Positions 35,045-44,395 of a stretch of DNA of 64,000 nucleotides are shown here, in pieces. This DNA comes from Methylobacterium sp. GXS13 (GTDB taxonomy: Bacteria > Pseudomonadota > Alphaproteobacteria > Rhizobiales > Beijerinckiaceae): assembly GCF_001455965.1 (NCBI RefSeq), contig NZ_LKKO01000020.1, forward strand, positions 45,337 to 109,336, given 5' to 3'. The notes beneath the pieces are model-generated. The model was given only the letters and a program-made list of their open reading frames with translations, was not told the origin of the DNA and searched no databases. Position numbers and translations under genes: made by a program. Numbering within the stretch: position 1 is the first letter of the stretch; every line of letters starts with the position of its first letter.

Positions 35045-36727
35045 TCAGCTGAGCGATGCGGCGCTGCTCGCAGCGCTCAATACGGCCTTCACGGTTGCGG
35101 TCGCCACGTCGTCGTCGATCCCGACGCCGAAGACCCGGCTGCCGTCGACGAGGGTGCATTCGAGATAGGCGGCCGCCTGGGCATCCGAACCGCGCCGGAG
35201 CGCGTGTTCCGAATAATCCACGACCGAGAGGGCGATCGCGAACGCGTCGTTCAGCGCCGCGAGCAAGGCCGAGATCAAGCCGTTGCCCCGTCCGGACACC
35301 GAGACGTCCTGACCGCGATGGCAAATCCGGCCGGTGAAGATCCGTTCCGAGCCCGCATGGCGGCGCAGGCCGCCCCCGTCATCGACCAGCTCGAAAATGG
35401 TGGTGTCATCGACATGATAGGCCTCCCTGAAGGCGGCCGTGATGTCGGCGGCCGACATTTCCCGGCTCGTCCGGTCTGCCAGGATCTGCACACGTCGGCT
35501 CAGGTCGATCTGCAGGGCCCGGGGCAGCTTGAGGCCCAGGTCCTGCTCGATCACCCAGGCGACGCCACCCTTGCCGGACTGGCTGTTGACCCGGATGACG
35601 GCCTCGTAGCTCTCGCCGAGATCGGCGGGGTCGATCGGCAGATAGGGCATCTCCCAAACGCTATCGTTGCGGCGCGTATGGGCGGCAAAACCCTTCCGGA
35701 TCGCATCCTGGTGCGAGCCTGAGAAGGCGGCATGGACCAACGCGCCCGCATAGGGGTGACGCGGATGCACCGGCAGGCTGTTGCAATGTTCGACGGTCTT
35801 CACGACCTCGCGGATCGCCGGGAAGGAAAGCTTCGGGTCGATCCCCTGTGTGTACAGGTTCAACGCCAGCGTCACGAGGTCGACATTGCCGGTGCGCTCG
35901 CCGTTGCCGAACAGGCAGCCCTCGACCCGGTCGGCGCCGGCCAGCAGCGCCTAGTCGGCCGAGGCCACGGCGGTACCGCGGTCGTTGTGTGGGTGGACGC
36001 TGATGATCACGGCATCCCGCCGGGAGATGCGGCGGCAGAACCACTCGATCTGGTCGGCATAGACGTTCGGCATCGATACCTCGACCGTGGTCGGCAGGTT
36101 GAGGATCGCCGGGCGCTCCGGCGTCGGATGCCAGACATCGAGCAGGCGCTCGCAGATCTCGATGGCGAAATCCGGCTCGGTGAAGCAGAACGTTTCCGGC
36201 GAGTACTCGAAGGTCCAACGCGTGCCGGGCCGCTTCAGGCTCTCCCCCAGCATCGCGGTCGCGCCGGATACGGCGAGGGCCACGATCTCGTGCCGCTCCA
36301 TCCCGAACACGACCCGCCGGAACAGCGGTGCCGTGGCGTTGTAGAGATGCACGATCGCTTGAGGGGCTCCGTCCAACGACGCGAAGGTGCGGGCGATCAG
36401 GTCGGCCCTGGCCTGGGTCAGCACTTGGATCGTCACGTCCTCGGGAATGCGATCGCCCTCGATCAGCATCCGGACGAAATCGAAGTCGGTCTGTGACGCC
36501 GACGGAAAGGCGACCTCGATTTCCTTGAAGCCGATGCCGAGCAGCATGTCGTAGAAGCGCAGCTTGCGGGGGACATCCATCGGGTCGGCCAGCGCCTGAT
36601 TGCCGTCGCGCAGATCCGTGGACAGCCAGCGCGGTGCGGTGGCGAGGCGCTTCGACGGCCAGGTGCGATCCGACAGGTCGATTGGGGAGACGAACGGGCG
36701 GTATTTGGTGGCGGGATTGGTCAGCAT
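35045..36727 (-). pseudogene. leuA: 2-isopropylmalate synthase with in-frame TAG
   Basis: The frame encodes the long form of LeuA (560 residues), the first enzyme of leucine synthesis. The N-terminal TIM barrel shows [12 protein letters not shown] and the metal-binding [13 protein letters not shown] motif; GCLFGNGERTGN and the C-terminal regulatory domain follow. The reading frame is intact except for a TAG at 35951-35953 (codon 259), right after [12 protein letters not shown], where related enzymes continue with an ALLAGADRVEG-like stretch. Homology resumes at the next codon. A CAG to TAG change or a base-call error is the simplest cause. The truncated barrel would be inactive. Confidence 0.85.
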
Positions 36728-36895
36728 GACGGGATCGGCCGTGGGATCGATGCTTCGGTGCGGCGCCGCGCAAAAGCCGGCCGATGGTCGGCCGGGATCG
36801 GCGGCGACGGTTCCGATGCGGAACATCAGCCTTAGGGAAGCCGGCGGTGATATGCGCGCGCGCAGGCATCGAGGTTCGTCGCGAAAGGATCGGCG

Positions 36896-37702
36896 GTGAA
36901 AGACGGTATCCGCATCACGGACGAGATTGCGGTCATCCGCCACGACAGCGATCGATACATGAGCCAGCTCCATCGCCACGCGCAGGCCCAACTCCTCTAT
37001 GCGACAGAAGGCGTTGTCGCGGTGACGACCGAGAGTGGAACCTGGGTCGTGCCGCCGAACCGGGCGGTCTGGCTCCCGGCGGGCCTGGCCCATGTCACCG
37101 CCAGCCATGCCGGGATCCGGTTCCGCTCGCTGCTGATTGACAGCGCCGGGCTCGCCCGGTTCCTGGATCGCTGCCGGGTTGTCGAGGTGACCCCGCTCTT
37201 GCGCGAGCTGATCCTCAAGCTCGTGGCCCTGACTGAGACACCCGGGAACCGGGAGGTCGCGGAGGCGGTGATCCGCCTGCTCATGCTGGAAATGGCGTTC
37301 CTGCCTGTACAGCCGCTCGACCTTCCGACGCCGAAACACCCCGGCCTGGCGGCGCTGTGCGCGCGGATCCGCTGCGATCCCGCCCGCCCGCATGCCATCG
37401 CAGCGGCCGCCGCCGAGCTCGCCATGAGCCGGGCGACGTTCATGCGGCTGTTCCAGAGGGAGACCGGCCTTAGCTTCGGCCGGTGGTGCCAGCAGGCCCG
37501 GATGCTCCACGCCCTGCCGCTATTGGCGGAGGGCCGGGCCATCCTCGATGTCGCGCTGGATTGCGGCTACGACAGTCCGAGCGCCTTCGCGGCTGTGTTT
37601 CGCCGCTCCCTTGGGCGCCCGCCAAGCGTGTATTTCCGCGCCCCGCAGTCAGAAAACGACGCTGCGACCCGCTATATGCCCCCTGTGCTGGCGAGAACGT
37701 GA
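36896..37702 (+). CDS. AraC-family transcriptional regulator
   Basis: The 268-residue protein has an N-terminal cupin-like sensor with [20 protein letters not shown] and a C-terminal double helix-turn-helix. This includes the [27 protein letters not shown] segment and the second motif [31 protein letters not shown], both characteristic. It starts with GTG at 36896 and is divergent from leuA, with about 170 bases between. The effector is unknown; control of leuA or of itself is possible. Confidence 0.9.
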   Translation: MKDGIRITDEIAVIRHDSDRYMSQLHRHAQAQLLYATEGVVAVTTESGTWVVPPNRAVWLPAGLAHVTASHAGIRFRSLLIDSAGLARFLDRCRVVEVTPLLRELILKLVALTETPGNREVAEAVIRLLMLEMAFLPVQPLDLPTPKHPGLAALCARIRCDPARPHAIAAAAAELAMSRATFMRLFQRETGLSFGRWCQQARMLHALPLLAEGRAILDVALDCGYDSPSAFAAVFRRSLGRPPSVYFRAPQSENDAATRYMPPVLART

Positions 37703-37813
37703 CACCCGGTCCCGCCTGACGGCGTGAACCTCGGCGGCGGATCGCCGTTGATCGCCGGTTGCCGACCCCCGCATGTCTGCCGGGTGGCGGACCGAGAATA
37801 TCAAAGATTGTCC

Positions 37814-39775
37814 ATGGGCTGGCCCCGCCGCATCCTCCTTACCGCCGGCCTCGCGACCGTGGCGGCCGGCATAACGCTCGGCCTCGGCCGGTTCAGCTAC
37901 GCGCCGATACCGGACCGTGCGGACTTGCTCAATCCGGACCGCTACCCGATCCAGACCGCGTTCGATGTCCTCGGGCGCCGGGTCTCCCGTGCGGAGGCGG
38001 AGCACCTCAATGGCACCGAGGCGGGCCGCAGGGAGCTTTCAGCGGCCAGCGGCGCCGTGGCGATCGATCCCGCCATGGTCGAGCGTGGGCGGCAGGCTTT
38101 CTATCAGGAGACCTTCGGGAACGAGGTCTTCCTCACCGACGTGATGGGCATGCTCGATGGCGGCCTGACACCGACCGAAGTCGCCCTCGCGGTGGCTCGG
38201 CTGGGCGGGCAGGGCACCACCAATCTCCAGGTCGCCATGGCCCGGGACATGCGCATCGGCGCCCGGACCTATCGCAAGGGTGAATTGGTGCCGACCGGGC
38301 TCGACGTGCCGAAGGGCGGTGCTTTCATCATCGGCATCAGGACCTTCTCGGACCGGGGGCACCTGCGCATGGGTATCACCTGCGCCCTGTGTCATGCCGC
38401 GGTCGACCCGAGCACCGGCAAGGTCGTGGAGGGAGCGCCCAACACCGACCTCAATGCCGGGCTGCTGATGGCGCTCGCCAAAAATTCCTCCGCCTATTTC
38501 ATGCATGCCAGCGTGCCGGAGGCCGATGCCAAGCCCGCGGCCGAGCCCGAGCATGCCGGCTCCACCGGGACCGGTCTGGCCCTGCCGGATGCCGGGGCGG
38601 TGGAGGCGGCTACCAAGGTCCAAGTCGCGAGCTGGCCGCCGGGCAGCTTCGACTCCTCGGCCGACCGGGTGACCAACCCGACCTCGATCCCGTCGAGCTT
38701 CTCCGCCCACGGCGAGCCCTACAGCTGGAGCGGGCGTGAAGCGGTCGGACCGTTTGCGGGCCTGTCTTCCCTCAACAACAACGTCCACGCCGCCAATTCA
38801 GACACGACGCAGCTCGCCGCCGCGGCGCCGTGGCTGTTCGGCATGGATGCGGAGACCTATCTCGGCATCGTCCTGCGGGGCGCGGCCACCGAGTCCTTCC
38901 GGTACAACCCCGGCGCGTCCCTCAAGCCCTCGGAGGTGCTGCGCAGCGTCGACCCGACGCCGGCCTCTCCGGGGCTGAACAGCTACGCGGTGCTGCCGAC
39001 CTATCCGGCGACCAACTACGTCACCGACAACGGCTTGTTCACCTCCGTCCCCGGGGAGCCGGTCAACCACGCCAACAACGCCATGTCGGCGTTCCAGAAC
39101 CTTCTCCACCCGCCGCCGACTCGGCAGGATGCCGCCGCCGTGCGGGCCGGGCGTGCGGTGTTCGAGAAGGTCGGTTGCGGCGCCTGCCATGCCGGGCCGG
39201 CGCTCACCAACCATCGGATCATCCCGGAGGCCGAGATCGGGACTGAGCCGACCCGGGCCAGGGCCGGCGCCAAGATGGAGGCGCGGCTCTCGCCCCCCAG
39301 CCTGTTCGCAACCGATACGCCATTCCCGCTTCCGTCCGATCCCGTGATCGTTCCGGTGCCGCTGTCGGGTGAGCGGCTCGCCCAGGTCCAGCTGGCCTGG
39401 GGGCAGGGGGGCACCGCGGGCGGCTACAAGGTGCCGAACCTCGTCGGGCTGGCCTGGACGGCGCCCTACCTGCACGATTCGGGCATCGCGGTCGGTCCCG
39501 ATCCGGCGACGCAGCTCGGCGTTCCGGGCACGCTCTATCGCGGCATCGCCCCCGATCCGTCGAATAGCCTTCGCAGTCTGGTGGACCGGGACCTCCGCTC
39601 AAAGGTGATCGCTGCGAATAAATCCTCGGATACGGCGCGGATCGCGCGCGTTACCGGCGAAGGGCACGCCTACTGGGCGGATGCCGGCGCTGGCGTCTCG
39701 CGCCCGGAGCAGGATGCGCTGATTGCCTACCTGCTGTCGATCGATACGTTGACCGAGCCGGCGGCGACGCCCTGA
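37814..39775 (+). CDS. Diheme c-type cytochrome, periplasmic or membrane-anchored
   Basis: The 653-residue protein has an N-terminal hydrophobic segment (residues 8-25) serving as signal or anchor, and two heme c sites, CALCH at 190-194 and CGACH at 455-459. Between them are about 260 residues without a heme motif, containing DGGLTP-like and NPTSIPSSF segments. This layout resembles large cytochrome c and cytochrome c peroxidase-related electron carriers. ATG at 37814 is chosen to give a proper signal; an upstream start would add 30 residues. The electron partner is unknown. Confidence 0.8.
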   Translation: MGWPRRILLTAGLATVAAGITLGLGRFSYAPIPDRADLLNPDRYPIQTAFDVLGRRVSRAEAEHLNGTEAGRRELSAASGAVAIDPAMVERGRQAFYQETFGNEVFLTDVMGMLDGGLTPTEVALAVARLGGQGTTNLQVAMARDMRIGARTYRKGELVPTGLDVPKGGAFIIGIRTFSDRGHLRMGITCALCHAAVDPSTGKVVEGAPNTDLNAGLLMALAKNSSAYFMHASVPEADAKPAAEPEHAGSTGTGLALPDAGAVEAATKVQVASWPPGSFDSSADRVTNPTSIPSSFSAHGEPYSWSGREAVGPFAGLSSLNNNVHAANSDTTQLAAAAPWLFGMDAETYLGIVLRGAATESFRYNPGASLKPSEVLRSVDPTPASPGLNSYAVLPTYPATNYVTDNGLFTSVPGEPVNHANNAMSAFQNLLHPPPTRQDAAAVRAGRAVFEKVGCGACHAGPALTNHRIIPEAEIGTEPTRARAGAKMEARLSPPSLFATDTPFPLPSDPVIVPVPLSGERLAQVQLAWGQGGTAGGYKVPNLVGLAWTAPYLHDSGIAVGPDPATQLGVPGTLYRGIAPDPSNSLRSLVDRDLRSKVIAANKSSDTARIARVTGEGHAYWADAGAGVSRPEQDALIAYLLSIDTLTEPAATP

Positions 39776-39777
39776 TC

Positions 39778-40641
39778 ATGACGGAACGGATCCCCATGGC
39801 AAACACCCAACCGGTCTGGCTCATCACCGGCTGCTCCACCGGTTTCGGCCGGGAACTCGCCAAGCTCGTCATCGCCCGGGGTTGGCGGGCGGTGGTGACG
39901 GCCCGCGACCGGGCCACGGTCGCCGACCTGGCGGAGGGCGCCGCCGACCGGGTCTTGGCCCTTTCGCTCGACGTTACCGACTCCAGCAAGATCGCCCAGG
40001 CGGTCAGCGAGACGACGCAAAAATTCGGGCGTGTCGACGTGCTGGTGAACAATGCCGGCTACGGCTACCAATCCTCGATTGAAGAGGGCGAGGAAGACAA
40101 GATCCGCGCCCAGTTCGACGCCAACGTGTTCGGGCTGTTCGCCCTGACCCGGGCGGTGCTGCCGGCGATGCGGGCGCAGCGCGCGGGCCATATCCTCAAC
40201 GTGACCTCGGTGGCCGGCTTCGTCGGCTTCCCGGGATCCGGCTACTATGCGGCGACCAAGCACGCCGTCGAGGGCTTCTCCGACGCGTTGGCGGCCGAGG
40301 CCGGCCCGCTCGGCATCAAGGTCATCTGCATCGAGCCGGGCCCGTTCCGTACCGACTGGGCCGGCCGCTCGCTGATCCAGACCCCGAACACGATGGCCGA
40401 CTACGCCGAGACTGCCGGCGCCCGCCTCAAGGCGACGTCGGAGAAGAGCGGGACGCAGGCCGGCGACACCGTCCGCGCCGGCGAGGCGATGATCCAGATG
40501 ACGGAGATCGACAACCCGCCCCGCCACCTCGTTCTCGGCGCCTGGGGGTACGATGCGGTCACCACCCGGCTGAAGCAGACCCTCGCCGAGATCGAGGCGT
40601 GGCGCGCGACGAGCCTGGGGGCGGACTACCCGAAGGGGTGA
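39778..40641 (+). CDS. Short-chain dehydrogenase/reductase
   Basis: The 287-residue NAD(P)-dependent enzyme has the cofactor motif ITGCSTGFGRELA, the NNAGYGYQ motif and the catalytic YYAATKHAVEG tyrosine and lysine. It belongs to the classical SDR group that uses various alcohols and ketones. It begins two bases after the cytochrome gene ends, so the two are probably co-transcribed. ATG at 39796 is a possible later start. Confidence 0.9.
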   Translation: MTERIPMANTQPVWLITGCSTGFGRELAKLVIARGWRAVVTARDRATVADLAEGAADRVLALSLDVTDSSKIAQAVSETTQKFGRVDVLVNNAGYGYQSSIEEGEEDKIRAQFDANVFGLFALTRAVLPAMRAQRAGHILNVTSVAGFVGFPGSGYYAATKHAVEGFSDALAAEAGPLGIKVICIEPGPFRTDWAGRSLIQTPNTMADYAETAGARLKATSEKSGTQAGDTVRAGEAMIQMTEIDNPPRHLVLGAWGYDAVTTRLKQTLAEIEAWRATSLGADYPKG

Positions 40642-40855
40642 GCGTCGAGGCGCTCTCATCATCGCCCTTGCACGCGGTTCGATCCGTTTCGGGGCGGATC
40701 GCTCCGTTCACGCCGTGCTCGCCAGTGCAGCGATGGACCTTGAGCGCTGTGCGATCGCCGCAGACCGCGTGCCCCTCGGTTGCTTCGCTGCGCTGGGACG
40801 AACGGGAAGGGCTGTCGCCACGACCCACGGACCTTCGCGCCGCCGACCGCTATCA

Positions 40856-40872
40856 GGTCGCGTGACGCGACC
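40856..40872. terminator. Short hairpin between SDR and ClpP-like genes
   Basis: A perfect 7-bp stem (40856-40862 and 40866-40872) with a TGA loop, at the end of two convergent genes. There is no T-run and it is short, so confidence is low. The remaining 200 bases of the gap show nothing else. Confidence 0.35.
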
Positions 40873-40886
40873 GAAGCCAGGCCACC

Positions 40887-41456
40887 TCAAATCACCGCCT
40901 CGATCAAACCCCGGCGCTTGGCCTCTTCCGCCTCGAGATACCAATTGGCCGGCGCCTTCTCCAAGACCTCGTTCAGCGTCACGTCCGAGCCCTGGATAAG
41001 GTTGGAAAATCCCTCATTCTGAATCACGATCGAGCATTCGATCTCGTGCAGGGTCGCCTTCACGGCTGCGATGCAGGTGGTAAGCGGACCCTGGACGTGG
41101 AGCTGCTTGTCCATCTTGCGCTCGTGAATCATCAGCCGCGTGCCTCGGGTGAGATAGCGGTTCGGCCGGGCGAAGAAGCTCATGAAGGTGGTGCCCGCCG
41201 AGTAGATCGCGGCCTTGCCGAGGAAGACGAAGCGGCGCTCCGGGTTCATCTCGGTGTGGTAGCGGATGTCCTCGCCCATCATCCGGGCGACCTCCGGGTC
41301 GCCGCCGAGTGTCGAAAGCTCGATCACGACGATGTCGCGTTCGGCGGCCTCGGCGAACTGGCGGCGGAACTCCTTGTACATGTCGTAATCGACCGGGCCC
41401 GACAGCAGCACGGCGGGGCTGCGGAAGGCAGTGGGGTCGAGGGGCGTCGTGTCCAT
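40887..41456 (-). CDS. ClpP-like serine protease fold protein
   Basis: The 189-residue protein has the ClpP/SppA crotonase-like fold. Ser86 in AIYSAGTTF and His111 in RLMIHERK are 25 residues apart, the same spacing as the ClpP catalytic pair. In the position of the catalytic aspartate there seems to be Asn171 (ANWYLEAEEAKRRGLIE aligned to the ClpP tail). No propeptide is obvious. It is the last gene of the amide operon, after amiE. A degradation or processing role is inferred only from the fold. Confidence 0.8.
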   Translation of the reverse strand: MDTTPLDPTAFRSPAVLLSGPVDYDMYKEFRRQFAEAAERDIVVIELSTLGGDPEVARMMGEDIRYHTEMNPERRFVFLGKAAIYSAGTTFMSFFARPNRYLTRGTRLMIHERKMDKQLHVQGPLTTCIAAVKATLHEIECSIVIQNEGFSNLIQGSDVTLNEVLEKAPANWYLEAEEAKRRGLIEAVI

Positions 41457-41513
41457 GGGAGTCCTGGGCGTTGCGCCGGCCCGGCCCCGGGAATGGAACC
41501 AGGCCGGGTGAAA

Positions 41514-42569
41514 TCAGCGGACGGGGTCGGGCGCACCGTGACCCTTGCCGACGAACGGGATGCCCTCGATCGGGCATTCCTCGGTGCCGACGCTCTGGCG
41601 GGTAATGGCGCGAACGGCGTCGCGGGTTCCGTCGGGATCCTCGATCCAGCGGCGGTAGAACTCGTAAGGGCATTCCGATAGCCCGTGCCGGTTCTCCTTC
41701 GAGTTGATCATACCGGTATAGCCCCGGTGCAGCAGCTTGAAGAGGTGGTTCTCGGACTGGCCGTGGGCGCGCGAGTCCCGGATGAGGAACTTCGACAGGG
41801 CGGCGTACTGGATGCCCATCTCCTCCTCGCCGCACTCGCCGAGTGTCCGGCCGTCGAAGCCGATGATCGCCGAGTGGCCGAAATAGCTGTAGACGCCATC
41901 GAAACCGGCGGCATTGGCCACCGCCACGTAGGTGTTGTTGGCGAACGCCATCGCCTTCGACATCAGGATCTGCTGCTCTTTCGCCGGGTACATGTAGCCC
42001 TGGCAGCGGATGATCAGCTCGGCGCCCCGCATGGCGCAGTCGCGCCAGATCTCCGGGTAATTGCCGTCGTCGCAGATGATCAGGCTGATCTTGAGCCCCT
42101 TCGGCCCGTCCGAGACGTAGGTGCGGTCGCCCGGATACCACCCCTCGATCGGCGTCCAGGGCATGATCTTGCGGTACTTCTGCACGATCTCGCCCTGGTC
42201 GTTCATCAGGATCAGGGTGTTGTAGGGGGCCTTGTTCGGATGCTCCTCGTGGCGCTCGCCGGTGAGCGAGAACACGCCCCAGACCTTGGCCTCCCGGCAG
42301 GCGGCGGCGAACACCTCGGTCTCCGCGCCCGGCACCGAGGAGGCGGTCTCGTACATTTCAGCGGCGTCGTACATGATGCCGTGGGTCGAGTATTCCGGGA
42401 AGATCACCAGGTCGAGGCCGGGCAGGCCAGTCTTCATGCCGATGATCATCTTGCCGATCGCCTTGGCGTTCTCCAGCACCTCGGCGCGGGTGTGGAGACG
42501 CGGCATCTTGTAGTTCACGACGGCGACGCCGACGCTGTCCTGGCTGGACGAGATGTCTCCGTGCATCAT
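41514..42569 (-). CDS. amiE: Aliphatic amidase
   Basis: This nitrilase-superfamily enzyme hydrolyses short-chain amides to ammonia and the carboxylate. The 351-residue sequence closely follows Pseudomonas AmiE. The N-terminus carries [20 protein letters not shown]. The catalytic glutamate is in [13 protein letters not shown], the lysine in [16 protein letters not shown] and the cysteine in [20 protein letters not shown] perfect AGGAGG ribosome site lies before ATG at 42569. It sits in the amide import and hydrolysis operon, downstream of a palindromic repeat. Confidence 0.96.
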   Translation of the reverse strand: MMHGDISSSQDSVGVAVVNYKMPRLHTRAEVLENAKAIGKMIIGMKTGLPGLDLVIFPEYSTHGIMYDAAEMYETASSVPGAETEVFAAACREAKVWGVFSLTGERHEEHPNKAPYNTLILMNDQGEIVQKYRKIMPWTPIEGWYPGDRTYVSDGPKGLKISLIICDDGNYPEIWRDCAMRGAELIIRCQGYMYPAKEQQILMSKAMAFANNTYVAVANAAGFDGVYSYFGHSAIIGFDGRTLGECGEEEMGIQYAALSKFLIRDSRAHGQSENHLFKLLHRGYTGMINSKENRHGLSECPYEFYRRWIEDPDGTRDAVRAITRQSVGTEECPIEGIPFVGKGHGAPDPVR

Positions 42570-42612
42570 GGCGTGGATTCCTCCTGTTTCAAAGGCGCAC
42601 GAGGCGCCGTTT

Positions 42613-42775
42613 CCCTCCCCCCCTCTGCGGGGGAGGGTGGCCCCCGAAGGGGGGCGGGAGAGGGGAGCGCCGCGTCCGGAAAGGGCGTGCCGGGCGTGAC
42701 ATCCTGAATCGTCGCGCTGCCCCTCTCCCGCCCCGCATGCGCGGGGCACCCTCCCCCGCAGAGGGGGGAGGGTGG
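42613..42775. repeat. Palindromic repeat copy A (fmdB-amiE gap)
   Basis: The element is about 160 bp. Its outer arms CCCTCCCCCC and GGGGGGAGGG pair across the whole repeat, inner arms near 42650-42661 and 42720-42732 also pair, and smaller hairpins lie within each arm. It matches copy B at 49160-49324 over nearly its full length, in the same orientation. It fills the gap between fmdB and amiE, so the transcript through here would fold into a strong stem. Confidence 0.85.
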
Positions 42776-42783
42776 TTGGTGGT

Positions 42784-43101
42784 TCAGTGGCTGATCATCC
42801 AGGGCCGTGCGCTCGGAAAACTCTTGGCCGCGGCGGGGGCCGGGGCCGTCTTCTTCGGTCCGCAGCAGCCGCAGCCGGCGCCGTGACCCGAGACGCGCCG
42901 CGGCGCATGGCGGCTGCGCTCGTTGGTGGCGTGAGCCGCCTTGAGCCCCGCATCCATGCCCGAGATCCGCGGCGCGGTGAGGAAGGCCCGGTCGCACGCC
43001 GTCCCGCAATCCGGGCAGGCGTGCGGGTCCTTGAACTCCGCCATCGGCCGCATGGCGGTGAACGGACCGCAGGCCGTGCAGGCATACTCGTAGACGGGCA
43101 T
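42784..43101 (-). CDS. fmdB: FmdB family zinc-ribbon protein
   Basis: The 105-residue protein starts with the [11 protein letters not shown] zinc ribbon and a second cysteine pair CPDCG. These form the CX2C...CX2C metal site of FmdB proteins, first described as regulators of formamidase expression. The C-terminus has an additional cysteine-rich CGCCG motif and a basic/alanine-rich tail. It lies two bases after fmdA, as in Methylophilus. ATG at 43101 is used. Confidence 0.9.
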   Translation of the reverse strand: MPVYEYACTACGPFTAMRPMAEFKDPHACPDCGTACDRAFLTAPRISGMDAGLKAAHATNERSRHAPRRVSGHGAGCGCCGPKKTAPAPAAAKSFPSARPWMISH

Positions 43102-43103
43102 GA

Positions 43104-44333
43104 TCAAAGATCCGGCGAGAGCGGCATCTGGATCGAGCCGTCGAGGAACTTGGTCGGTCCGTCGGCGCCGGGATTAATGTCGAACTCGAAGATCTTGGTG
43201 GGAATCCACAGAGTCGCGCAGGCGTTCGGGATGTCGACCACCCCCGAGATGTGTCCCTGGACCGGCGCCGTGCCGAGGATCGAGTAGGCCTGGGCGCCCG
43301 AATAGCCGAACTTCTTCAGATATTCGATCGCGTTGAGGCAGGCCTGCCGGTAGGCGATGTGCACGTCGAGATAATGCTGGCCGCCGTGCTCGTCGACGGA
43401 GATACCTTCGAAGATCAGGTGGTCGTCGAATTTCGGCGTGATCGGCGATGGCTTGAAGATCGGGTTCTTGATCCCGTACTTCGCCATGCCATCCTTGATC
43501 AGCTCGACCTTGAGATGGACCCAGCCGGCCATCTCGATGGCGCCGCAGAAGGTGATCTCGCCGTCGCCCTGGCTGAAATGCAGGTCGCCCATCGAGAGCC
43601 CGGCGCCGGGGACGTAGACCGGGAAGTAGATTTTTGACCCGCGCGACAGGTCCTTGATGTCGCAATTGCCGCCGTGCTCCCGGGGCGGGACGGTGCGGGC
43701 GCCGGTGGCGGCGGCCGCGTCCTTCGCGTCACCTTTCAGCCGGCCCATGTGGGCGGTCTGGCCGAAGGGCAGGGTGGCGAGTGCGGGCACACGCTCCGGG
43801 TTGGTATCGTAGAGCGCCTTCTCGCGGGTATTCCAGGTCTCCAGCATCTTCGGATCGGGCAGGCAGCCGATCAGGCCGGGATGGATCAGGCCGGGGAAGC
43901 GCACGCCCGGTATATGGCGGGACTTGGTGAACATCCCCTCGAAGTCCCAGATCGACTTCTGGGCCTGGGGAAAGTGCTCGTCGAGGAAGCCTCCGCCGTT
44001 CTTCTTGGAGAAGAAGCCGTTGAAGCCCCACTGGCTCTCGGGCTTGGCGCCGATATCGAGCAGGTCGACCACCAGCAGGTCGCCGGGCTCGGCGCCCTCG
44101 ACCCCGATCGGACCGGACAGGAAGTGGACGATCGACAGGTCGATGTCGCGCACGTCATCGGCGGAATCGTTGTTCTTGATGAAGCCGCCGGTCCAGTCGT
44201 AGGTCTCGACGATGAAGTCGTCGCCCGGCTTCACGGTGGCGACCATGGGGATGTCCGGGTGCCAGCGGTTGTGCACGCTATCGTTGTCGTAGGCCGATTG
44301 CGTCAGATCGACCTTGATCAGCGTCTCGGGCAT
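43104..44333 (-). CDS. fmdA: Formamidase (acetamidase/formamidase family)
   Basis: This enzyme hydrolyses formamide to formate and ammonia. The 409-residue length matches FmdA. The family patterns are present: HNRWHPDIP near the start, FIKNNDSADDV, LIHPGLIGC, and GNCDIKDLSRGSKIYFPVYVPGAG followed by LHFSQGDGEI. It is in a chain with the ABC importer and fmdB, the same gene content as the Methylophilus fmd cluster. Formate can feed methylotroph C1 oxidation. Confidence 0.96.
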   Translation of the reverse strand: MPETLIKVDLTQSAYDNDSVHNRWHPDIPMVATVKPGDDFIVETYDWTGGFIKNNDSADDVRDIDLSIVHFLSGPIGVEGAEPGDLLVVDLLDIGAKPESQWGFNGFFSKKNGGGFLDEHFPQAQKSIWDFEGMFTKSRHIPGVRFPGLIHPGLIGCLPDPKMLETWNTREKALYDTNPERVPALATLPFGQTAHMGRLKGDAKDAAAATGARTVPPREHGGNCDIKDLSRGSKIYFPVYVPGAGLSMGDLHFSQGDGEITFCGAIEMAGWVHLKVELIKDGMAKYGIKNPIFKPSPITPKFDDHLIFEGISVDEHGGQHYLDVHIAYRQACLNAIEYLKKFGYSGAQAYSILGTAPVQGHISGVVDIPNACATLWIPTKIFEFDINPGADGPTKFLDGSIQMPLSPDL

Positions 44334-44395
44334 GTTCTGTCTCCAGCTCCCTAGAACCTTGGGGCGGACCCCATCCGCGCGCCGTTGCGCGAAAC

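Noticed and set aside
35951..35953. TAG in leuA read as pyrrolysine or other recoding
   Set aside because: There is no sign of a pyrrolysine system, and isopropylmalate synthase is not a known recoded enzyme. A mutation or base error is simpler.
40642..40886. A possible gene fragment or small RNA in the SDR-ClpP gap
   Set aside because: Short frames there have no ribosome site or family pattern, and only a short hairpin near the end was seen.
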